Shown piece after piece: positions 25,901 through 37,900 of a DNA stretch of 64,000 nt (position 1 is the first letter of the stretch; every line of letters starts with the position of its first letter). The stretch is from Trileptium ribeirensis (Eukaryota; Nematoda; Enoplea; Enoplida; Thoracostomopsidae), in assembly GCA_030248225.1 (NCBI GenBank), contig JASANE010029999.1, positions 1 through 64,000 of the forward strand, read 5' to 3'. The position numbers were made by a program, and so were the translations under genes. The notes under the pieces were generated by a model. The model was given only the letters and a program-made list of their open reading frames with translations. It had not been told where the DNA came from and ran no database searches.

Positions 25901-28900
25901 AATCCACTTCATCGCCTGGGCTCGCACGCCGACGCCGTCGAACTGAAAGTCCATCCGTTTTTCGCCGGCCTCAATTGGAACACATTGCTCCGAGAGATCG
26001 CTGAATTTATACCGCAGCTGGAAAACGATGAAGATACAAGCTATTTTGATAGTAAGTTAGTTGGCGATTTACGACCTGGAAACGCCATGATTATTTTCAT
26101 AAATGTCAAAAATAATGCGTGAATCCACTTTAATTACGTACACCAAGCTTTTTCTTTTGTCAAAATCACGAATTGATCCGCGCGGAAATTCGTGTTCACA
26201 TTTTTGCCAGTGTTATTCGCATTTTTGTGAACGTGAACATGTGCCCTGTAACGTACGAATGGAATTTGCGTTCGCGCACGTTTGTCTGTGTTCAGCCTTT
26301 ATCTTTTTGCGTTAACCGCAGCCAGAAAACGATTTTTCGGAGGAACTGCAATTTTCATTACACCAGGATAATTTTTTATAAATTTCTCGGTTCGCAATGC
26401 ATTTATTGTCATAGTTTGGGTACATAAGAGCATTCGACGGTGAAAAATTGATAAGAAATAGTTTGTCGGCATGAAAATAGATGTTTTCAGCTTAAATATT
26501 AGCTAGCAAATCGTTTCTTTTAAAGTAGTGCCAAAACGTTAAGCTAAATTTTATCATTAAAACCGGCGCTATTATCGTCTGACCTTTTCATGGGCCGAAA
26601 AAGATATGATGGGATTTTTGTTTGTTGCACCAAGTTCATTCTCGTGAGAAATTTTGGACTATGGGATTTAAGTTGCAAATGCTTTTGACATGCTCCTTGC
26701 TGCGTGTATGCATTCTCGGCAGGAGCGGTATTTTACTATTATATTAAATACTTGAGACCCCTATTTTTATTGTTGCGTGTTATGGAAATTCTGAATCAAA
26801 ATTGAACATGAAAAAATTTCAGTAATGACGTGAATGCGAACGTGAGGGTTTTAGTGATTTCGGTCGGATTTCTGCCACTCCCTGCCCCAGTAATGATGAG
26901 GTCAACAAAAACTTAATTATTCTGTGAATTCCATACTGATATTCGATTTTTTAATTTTACAGCCCGCGTCGATCGCTATCAGTTACACTCGTCAACTGAA
27001 GCCACGGCTGCCGGTGGAGGAACGGAGACTGGAAGCAGCGGGACCGGTAGCGGACAATTGCCGGAAAGTGAAGCAGCAACGCGAAGTAAAAGCGAAATTT
27101 TTGCGTCGTTTCCGTCGTCATCGCCCAGACATTCGAGCTTCGGAGAGGTTAGTCCTTCAGTGAGCGGGGCTTTCCGGTTTCGCTTAATGTTTTAAGTAAA
27201 ATCGTGGCATTTGAATATTATCGTTTAGGCGCTATAATCGTTGCGCAGTCGGCAGAAATGACCGCTTCTTTTTGCTTTCGATATTCGCTCTCGGTTCGTT
27301 GTGCAACTCCCGCTGCTCGCTCACTATTGTGTGGAAAAGCAGCAGTCATTTCTGGCGTGTACTCTAGTTCGAAAAGTGCTTATAATCATGTACGCCAGAT
27401 AGAGGATTCTTTAGTTTACCCCTATCTGAAACAAGCCCCAGAGCTAAAACAATAGTTGGCCCAGTTTGCCCCCAAGTTCTCAAACATAGTAAAGTTATGA
27501 TGTATATGTGTTACATAATGGACACGTTGATTGAGATGACGAGTTGTTGGTACGCTAAGGTATACTAATTTCTACGATTGTGTGCATTAATAATTAGCTC
27601 GTACTTTCTTGTACCAGACTAAAATTGTCGATATATTGCTTCATAATAATACTTTTGAATAATGTCAATGTCAGTGATATCAAACAATGCTCGCGAACAA
27701 ACGTATACTGTTGCCAGAAATGAGTGCTGTATTCGATGTATTCCTCGAATTTCGTTTGATAGCTTCAAAATGTGTTCGAATTTTGTTCGATACGTGATCG
27801 AGTGTTGTTCGAGAATAAATAAATTTTGTTCGATTTCTGTTCTATGCTCGTTCGTTCGAAAGGTGACACCCATTTCAGGCGAGTACTGTACATAAAAACG
27901 TTGTCGCATTTGTTTGTGAGCGAACATCGAACAGAAACGAACGCCTCAACGGTCGTTTATTAAACGTTTTTAATTTCTGTTCGTGACTGGGGATGTAACG
28001 AATTTATTGCTTTCAGCATTCGTATTTTAAATGAAAGGCAAGACACTATTTTGCTATTGGTTATTGTAGTGATTCGCTTCAGTATGGTTTCTGAAACAGA
28101 AATTATGTTACTGTATTTTTTCAGCCGCGTCGTAGCGATTCTCGTTACAGTACATTGAGCGGACTGAGTATGTCGAGTTCAGTCTCGAAAGAGAATACGA
28201 GCAGCAGTGTCGAGGACGGTGGTTGTGGTAGCAGTATGCCGACGATTGCTGACCCGGCGAGTTGTCCAATTTCAAGCTGTGCAAGAGCTCCACAAACCCA
28301 ACGTTCGGATTCAGAACTAGTGATGGTGACTGACGGCGGACACAGCAACAGTAGGTATGTGTATAAAAAGGTTAATTTGCTTTATTATTATTATTATTAA
28401 ATATTCTGTTCTAGAAATATCAAAATCTAAGTCTTGGGTTTTCAGATGGTAACCTACACTAGTGAACGGCTGATTTTTTTCTCTCGCGACTTATCTATAT
28501 CTAACTCTAGGTCTCACTCTAAATATCGCTCGGAATCTTGGTTTTTAGAGAACGGTAGCTTTTTGAGTGAACACAATTTTTCTATATATGACTCAGAATT
28601 TATTATAACTCTAGGTGTATCTCTAAAACCTAACCCTAAATCTCTGCATGGTCTAACCAACCTATCGGCAGGGTTTCCCTTAATCAAAATATTTTGAGAC
28701 ATCCTCGAATAGCCAATTCAGGACCACTATTAATCCTGGTTGATTTGTTACCAACGTTGTATACTGGACGATGATAGGTTATTTTGGGTCTTACCGTTTA
28801 GTTGAACTGTTCGTTCGAAGATTTGGGAGAACAGTTTTTAACTGCAAGAATTTAAAGTGTTTAAATTTTAACTCAGTTATCTTAAAAGAATTGCAAGCTT

Positions 28901-31900
28901 ATCTGTGACCAATTACTATCTCCCAGTGGTAACTTAAGTTTGCTCTGCAATGATGAATTTTCTAACAATTATGTTGCAATGTAGCAGTTTTTTATTTATG
29001 GTTGTTCAATTTTTGTAACAATTACTTTTTTGTAGTAAATCTGACGGCGGCGTCGTACAAAAGCAGCAACAACAACACGCCGAACGACAACAGAGTGAGC
29101 CAGTTGTTGCGTCAAGCAGCCCTGATGATAAAGTCAAATGGAGACGTACGCATACCGTGCCGCTTCCGACGTAAGTTAAACGCATGGGTCATTTGAAACA
29201 ATAATGTTGCTGAAATTTTATGCTATAAATAACTTGTTACAAAGCATTAGAATACAGGCCAGAAATAACCAATTCTCTTTCGTTACTTTGCTGGTTCGAA
29301 AAGCGACAGTCATTTTTGGTGTGCACTGCATTTCCGGGATTATCCTTGGCACAAAATTAGTTGAAGCCCAGTGGCTCAATCGTTAGCGCGTTGGACTATC
29401 GACCGTAGCGTCGTTTGTTCGAGTGACTCATTAATCCATCTCTCGGCGGTAGCATACATCATTCCTTTGCGTATCGTACGTGCGAAAATGACCGATTACG
29501 AGGACCATCACGACTGTGTTTCCATTTACCACTCCAGACCTCGCATGGGCCGAAAAGTTAGTTAGCAATCGGCATCGCCGCGGCTGTTTACAGCCAACAT
29601 TTTCACTCCACATAATTGGGCAGGATGGCTTCGGATTTCTTGTAGTTGTATGTTTGGGAACAAAGAACGTTTTAAACACACTTCCACACCTTTATGATAA
29701 AAATGACACCTTTTTTATAAAAAAAATGATATTTGCTATACTATGGATTTTGTTCCATTGTCTGCGATAAGATTTCACGTACTTCAAGTGATGGCTTTAC
29801 GGGCTATTCAATGCGACATGAATTTATTAATAGAGTATGGATTGCTCAGAAGTAGCTTAGGGCGGACATTCGAACTTGAACATGACACCACAATGACATC
29901 AGGAATTGTGAGTATTCAGAACGTAGTGAAACGTAGTAGAGATTGTGTGTTGCAGTGGTAAAATCTTACAAATTCCGTCTGTGTGTGTATGTGTGATCGG
30001 CCATAACTCGAGAACACCGGAACCGATTTGCATGATCTTGGGCTCATTCGAACCGGCTTAGTCGATTTATTGCGAACATCTCCGGGCGTTTTTTGATTTG
30101 GGGTTTGGTTCCGGGGTCAGGGGTCAAAATGTGGGGTTTTGACCCCATTTTAGCACCCTTCACGGAAGCAAGGTTATTTTTATCTTAGCTTTCGAATTTT
30201 TTCTCTGGATGGTTTTATTTCATAGTAAAATGATAAATGCCTATGACTCTTTTTTGTTTTTTGATTAAGGCTCTGTTTATGGATTCATGGGGTTTGAGGT
30301 ACGGGGGTATGGCGCCCCAATGGTTCCTCGGCCCAACATTTGAAAATTTGTTCTGACATCATGGGCGGCTGATAAGTTTTACCTGTGGTGTTTTCGGGCA
30401 TGGGAAACTCATTGCCAGTGCCGGTTTTGCTCTGTGACCCATGGTTTCATGGGTACGGGGGTATGACGTTCCATGGTTCGGGTCAGAGGTCAAAGTGAGT
30501 GGTTTTCACCCCATTTTAGTAACCTTCACGGAAGCAATCTTATTTTTGTTGTGGCAAAGAGGTGGTGCTGATTTTGCTCTGCGATCCATGGTTCTATGGT
30601 TGCGGGGGTATGGCGCCGCCATGGTTGATCGACCTAAAATTCCTAATTTTACTGTTAATCCTGGGAGGCTGATAGCTTATACTTGGGGGTTTTGGGGCAT
30701 GGGAAACTTGTTGCCGGTGTTAGTTTTGTTCTAACTTATGCGGTATTGTATGATATCCACATATAGCATATCGTTGTATGCTATCGAGAGCTGATTGGCT
30801 GTGCACGCAAAAGGTGTAGATGTACCTATGCTTCACTACCTTTTATGCAATCTCGATAGAATTACTAGTTTACATTGCTGCAGGCTTAAATAAACTTCAG
30901 CTGTTATCACTGCGAATACAGTGTAAATAATAAATTTTGTACACCAGTTTTACGTTAAAGTTTAATACCACCTATGCAATGGAATCATGGGGTTGATTTC
31001 TTGGTAGTGAGCTATTTGTTAAATTTTACTATGGATTTATAAGCCCTAGTTCCGGTTTCGTTTTAGGCGTGCGGCGATTGCTATTTCCGGATCCAGATAT
31101 TCCCTCTCTTTCATTATCTCTCTGCGACGTTGTAAATATGTTCTATTTAGGCACGAAAAATAGCTGTAAAATTTCGGCATTTGTTGAGTTTAGTTGTACG
31201 TAAAGGGCTGAATGGGTATTAAGTTCTCGCTGTAAGTGAATACCATAAAAGACATGGTGTTTGTGTTGTGCATCTACTGAGTCTTGCAGTAGGTGGAATA
31301 ATAACTATTTTTATTTAAATTATTTGTAAGTTTCGAAAGTTTCTGTGTTTTTTGTCACTGGAGTGAATGAAATAAAGGTTCCAAAAGGTTTTCAGTGTGC
31401 CTAAAATAGGCATCACATTGCCTTTAATATTTTGCTTTATGTATCATTATGCTTCTGGATCGTTGAAGGAACTGAGTGTTCTCTACGAATAGTTGTAAGC
31501 GTAGATTAACCACATTAACCCCAGTTTTGTCTTTATGCGCGAGTAATCGCTACCAATATTGTGATCTAGTAACACGCAATACACCGAAGATTATACCCTA
31601 ATGGATCACGATGTGCTAGAGACCTTATTTTTTAGTTCCTACCGGATGTCTAAAAAGGACGTTCAATCGGTAAAAGGCAACATCATTTCCGCTACATGTA
31701 GCTATACAAAGGCACTTGCAGCAGTGTCAGTTGTAGTTGGTAATCATTGAACAAGGCTATGCTAGATAGAAATTACTTCCTAACGGATTCGCGGGTAATT
31801 CAAACGAATTTAAGAAGGTTACCGAAATGAGTAATCGATAGACTTTTTTATAAAATCTGTCGTATATCGCATAAGAAAGGCGTAAACGGACTATTACAAT

Positions 31901-34900
31901 ATAATTAATTTTGAGATGTTCCGGATATGGTAGTTTTGTTTTAAAGCATTCTGTTAAGTGTCCTTAGAAAGGTCAATTTTTGGTAACGCGGCTGAAAGCT
32001 TTAAACTAAGGTCTAAAACCTTGAGAATAGTAAAAAAAACTAGTTGTGCTTTTGTAAGTGAAAGAGTAAGGCAGTGATAGCTACAGCAGGTATGTCAGTT
32101 TGTAGTAGGCTTCTTTACTACCGGACAGTGGAACAAAATTTATGTTTGCTAGTATTTTAGACTAAAACCTTGCGGGTATGGTATTGTTATGTTTCAGAGT
32201 ATCGATACATCATCATGATCTTGAAGAAGACAATAAAAAAGCAGCATCCATCGCGCCTATGAAGGAGGAAAACGTTTCAGATTCAACGAGATCGATATCG
32301 GTTTGTTCAGCACCTACGGAATCGGAGGTTCCCGTGACGACTACAACAGTTGTAAAAGATTTGTCGCCGGTCGATGAAAAAGACTCAACGTCAAGAGTTA
32401 TTATTGACGCCTCACCAAAACGACTAGGAGAGCAACAGCAAGCACAACAGCGCTCGTTTTCACCGGCGCAACAGAACAAAGGCGGCCATCAAAAGCAACA
32501 CCAACAAGCAACGGTATCTGTCGTTGTGGAACATCACACAACAGCCGTTGGCGGTTCGCAGCAGCATTTTATCACAACACCGGTTCCGGCTGCATCGCCA
32601 GTCGCTCCGACGCTCTCGGCAACAGGTGCCGTTGTTGCAACCGTTGTGCCGGTGCAGCAGATTTCGCCGTTGGCTACTGTGTCCACGTCAGCACGGGACT
32701 CGCCGGATAAATTTATGTCCGATCATCCTGTTACTGCTGCCAACCATCATCAACAGCATCAACGAGAGCGTCAAACAGCGGTATCGGCACATCGGCATCA
32801 ACCGGTGCAGAAACGGTTGTCACCAGCCACAGCGGCAGCTGTGGCAGCAGCTGCTGCTGCGACTAGCGATGCTACTGCTGCGCTAGCCGCTTGCGACGGC
32901 TCGGCGTCGAGTCTACGCGCTCCGCTGAAAGCTCGCTCGATCTCGGCGCAGGGGCTCCACTTGGTGATTCCTCGAGGTTAGTTGGCAGTATTTTTAACCC
33001 AATGTTATTATTGCAATCAATATTCCGCGTTTGCATTTTGAAACAATGCGGTATTCAATATGTAATTAGTAGTCAGGACAAAATTGTTAGTAATGAATAG
33101 TGGATTTTGTTTGAGCACGTAGAAGTGAAAAATTTTGTGATTTCATGTTCGGCTAATTAATATACATACATATATGTGTCGCTATTTAAAATAAAATGTA
33201 CACAATATTAAAAAAATAAGTAGTTGCAGTCACCCAAGAGTCTAACTACTCATTGCAATACAAAATTGAACACTGCTCAAGTCAAAATTTTGAAATTATT
33301 TCATTACTGCTTGCAATACAGCAGCAGTTTATTTATTGCTCAAGTTGTCACAGGACTGACCCGAATTGGAAACTTTGGGATATTTGTCATTTGTGGACGC
33401 GCCGATTTTTAAGTTATTACTCTGCACTCGTGTGTAGAATCAAAAAATAGCGATAAGTGAGTTTGTATATCGTGTAATATTTACAGTCACGGACAAAAGT
33501 AATGCGTGACTAAACTTGACCTACGACTACTTACTATCCTATTTTGTAAAACCCGATCTGGAATCCATGATCGATATGGTACAAAAATAACAAAGGTATT
33601 CAATTCACTCATAGCCCAGAAGTAATGTTTTACAGTCAGCCAAGTTTTGACAGTTCCATGACATTTATTCGATTGTTGAATTTTGATTCCGCCCTCCGCG
33701 AGAACAAATTCAATGGAAATGTGACCCCATGGATGAAAGATTCTTGTAGTTTATCGTTCATCAGTTGTTGTTCGTGAACATAACATGTTTTTACTTAAAA
33801 GTGACAAAATATCGTTCACAAGCAATTCTGATGTCCGTGAATAGTAAATAGTTAATGGAAACGGAGCGGACAAACTGAGCGGAGTTTCCACTGATGGCGC
33901 TAGGGGTAATGCAAATGTGACCGCATGGACGAAAGATTCTTGTAGTTTATCGTTCATCAGTTGTTGTTCGTGAACATAACATGTTTTTACTTAAAAGCGA
34001 TAAAATATCGTTCACAAGCAATTCTGATGTCCGTGAATAGTAAATAGTTAATGGAAACGGAGCGCGGACAAACTGAGCGGAGTTTCCACGGACGGCGCTA
34101 GGGGTAAATCGTGAGAATTATTTCTTTTTGTCTGTTCCTGTTATCCATAACTTATCGTCGAGTGGATGGAGGATTTCGATAAAGTTTTAATAGCAAAAGT
34201 GATGAGGCTGTGCCCTTTAGTTGAACGCGAACAGCTACGACCTCGTCTTCAGGGTCAAAATAGCAAAAACAAGGGTTTAAGGGTTCTCCGCCAAGTTTGG
34301 CCATGCGGATACCAGTATTTCGCAGTCCATATCTCGCGACACAATCGATAAAACGAGAACATCATTTTCAGAATTTCTTTAATTACATAGCTGCTCATCG
34401 AGATCTACAACTTTACTAACCACGAATACCCACGTTTTTTTGTGGGACCACTCTCTGGGACGCTGTGGACCCGAATATGACTCGTCGGCCCTTTGCCAGA
34501 AAAAACAATTTTTTTAATTTGGACATGTTGCTGCGTCTTCTATCTTACAACGATTATCTAGTAGGCTATTAAGCACGCTGAATGCGATGGTTTTGATATT
34601 TTGAGTCCAGCCTAACTATATTGTACTATTGAAAAGGGTGTCGAGGGTTTTACGGTCACGAACCTGATTTCCAAAATGTAGTGAGTTTTCATTTGTTTGG
34701 TTAGTTATTGCTTGCAGGGCATCAAGAGTGGTCTTATGTTGTCAAGGCTTGGACAACATAATAAATACAATTATGAGATTTTCAGTTAACCTAGCAGCAC
34801 GACCTTACCTTCACCTAACCGCTGGGAAATTTCCCCGCAGCTATTTCTGATAGTTCAGGATGTATCTACGCGCTTATACCTCCCAGCAACTATTTCGATC

Positions 34901-37900
34901 CTCCACCCACCTAGTAATATTAGATACTATAAAAATTTTCTATAATTATTGTACCTATGTTCACTTTGGCTGAGCCTACATAATTACGTAACTTCATTAC
35001 TTAATTATTGTTACATTAAAATCAAGGCTGGCCTTTAAAGCTTCTATCGGTGTCATTTTCAGATTCTCCGCCTGCCAGTGCACGACGGCGGTCTCCCGGG
35101 AGCGGCGGTAGTGTTAGTTCGCGCGATGCATCGCCAACGCGTACAACCGCTCAGCCGTCGAAAGCTGCCACTGATGGCGTTGCCCTGCGACATCATTCGG
35201 TTGTTGCTGCTCTGCCGACACCATCGTCGTCGTCGCAACAACACGGTGGTGGGTCTTTGAGAGCTCGTGCGAGTAGCAACAGCGCACAACAGATGAAGCA
35301 GCAACAGCAGCAGCATTTGCGCCTTCCGATAGTCATACGTCGCGGAGCGCAAGGATTCGGATTCACGCTCCGTGCAATCCGCGTCTATATTGGCGATACC
35401 GACTACTATACACTCCAGCATCTTGTAACGGTGCGTGTTTTTTGTTGTTGTTTTCAACAATTTTGAATCTGATTTATTATTATTTTGGCATACTTGCTTA
35501 CTTATTATTACTTTAGCCTGAATTTAGACGGTTTAACATAGGTAGCCATTTCCAAGCATTAGTCTGACACACGGATTTGATGATCCCTATCTAGGTATAA
35601 ACGCAGAGATTCATAAACTTAACCAGCTCTCCTCAGTTGAACGCCGCATAGCAGTCATCAAAGAATACACATGCTGGTGCTCCGAGGCTTCGGGGAGGGG
35701 GTAGCCGGGGTGGGGGGCTGAGGCGTGGGTCGTTCGGGTTGTAAAGCCCTCCGAGGGAGAGATCCTCCAGGAGTTGCTAAAAGAACTTCATGGGTTTCCC
35801 TTGTCGACGACCCATTGTGCCAATGTTTTTTTCTAATTTTAAGCATAAAATTTACCGAATTTTATAAAAAGTCTATTGTTAAATTTTGTTAATTATATAA
35901 AAAATTTGACAAACCGATTGCTAAAATTTTCCGCGCTTCCGGGGTAGAGGGTAGCCTCTCTGAACCACTGCTTCGTTATGTATGTCTAAGCTCCATATTG
36001 CCATTATTGTAAGAAGTACCAGTTTATTGTTGTACCAATTAGTATTTATAAACAGGATTTGCTATTTTTTTTATAAAAAGAATAAAATTAATAAATTATA
36101 AACTAGTATTTATCGAAATCGGTGAAAATATTAAACTAATTGTGAGAAAAGTAGATTTTAACGCCAAAACCATATCTGCTAAATTTTATCCTCAAGTGTC
36201 TGTACAAGTAAATTTACCACTAAATTTGCACTTTCAGCGATGACGTCGACTTTATCGCAGAATTAGTTTAATATTTTCAAGTTCGCCGGTTTTGACTGAA
36301 ATCCTATATTCTTGCATGCATTTTTAAACTTAGGTCTGTGTTTTTTACGAAACTTTGTATAAAAAATGTATCTTATATTACACAAAAGCCCCGCGTCAAA
36401 CTTTAATTCGCTTGCTCCAACTGGTGCTTTAGTTTGATTTGAAAGAATTTGGCGTCGTGTTTGGTAAAACTGAAGATATGGTATCCATCAAATTTTTGGT
36501 ATCCCCCACATTTTGAGCTAACATCTCAAGGAATAGTTACAATATCAAGAGATTCACCCTAATAAAAATAAAACTCGTAATGGTTCTATACGATGCTTGG
36601 CATGAAATCTTTAAATAATATAAATACTAGTCGGTAGTGGAACTACATTTGTGACCGGAGCTTGGGCTGTGGCATTACGAATGTAATCAATTTTATGTTC
36701 TTCAAATAACTACATTGCATAGGGCATAGGGCTTTATCATTGGTAAAAATATTATATTTGAATTCTTCGACCAAAAACCCTATAATGGTTTGATCGAAAC
36801 GATTCTATTTCAATAAATAACAAAAATATTGCAAAATTCTCTATTTTAGCTGCATAAGCGTACGTAATTAATCAGCTAATTACTAATTAACCACTCAAAA
36901 TTTTTTAATCCCAAATATCAGGTGCACACTCTGACATGATAGGCTTTCAAACAAAAAGTTTTCTAAAATCGGTTCAGTGGTTCTTGAGAACCGTCGGGCC
37001 GAACGAACGAACGGACGGACAACGACCTTTTTACTCCCAGACAGAAAGGAAAAACGCTTCGCTCGGCTTCGCCTCAATGAATGCTAATGCTCCACTTTAC
37101 TCATCAACATCAGATCAGCACCGTCTTGTATTACGTATATTACCTATAATATGTAAGTATATTGTTTAGGCAGTGGATGCGCACGGATCTGCTTGGGAAT
37201 CGGGTCTTCGGCCAAATTCGATCATAACACATGTGAATTCCGAACCAACTGGGAATAAAACTCACACAGCGGTTGTACATAGCCTGTTGACAGCTGGCGA
37301 CGTCGTCAAGCTTCGGGTGTGCCCATTGGCGCTAACATCGATCCGTTCTGGGCCTGTCCGCCGTGGCCCTGGACGACATCACCGCGGGTCAGCCGGTGGC
37401 GGAACTACAGGCGACGCTACTTCTAGTTCATCGCGCCGACGTCGTGGACCGGGTATTAGCGTTGGCAGCCATCACCATCATCATGGCCACAAATCTTTGT
37501 TCGGACACCGGCACCCTCCGCCGCAACCGTGCTCACCCCCGATTACCGCAGGAAATGGCAGTGGCACTGCGACCCTTGCTGCGCCAATGACTCCTCCACA
37601 ACTGTCAGCGTCGAGTGGTTCGGCGATGTTGGCACCGATGCTGTCAGCAACCGCATCGTATAACCGTCGCCGCAGCTCTGGTGGGAGCTCGCTGTTTCGG
37701 CGATTGTCGAGCAAACACCGACGCGAACACCAACAGCAGCAACTCCAGCACCATCGGGCTTCAATCGGCCCGACATCTGGGCTTCTTCTAAGGACTGCAA
37801 CTGGATCTTCTAATAAGCCGAGTAGGCAATGCAGCGGAGGGTTTCTAACTGCGGCTGCTGCCGGTACATTTAGAACCGAATCAGGCAGTTCTGTTGGTGC

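Larger units (their letters stand above)
18306..36642. repeat. Right arm of giant inverted repeat
   Basis: This arm is the inverted copy of 1-18270. It contains exons 1-11 of the plus-strand MAST kinase. It stops matching the visible left arm at 36642 only because the window starts there. That point lies inside the intron between exon 11 (ends 35430) and exon 12 (starts 37170). Confidence 0.95.
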
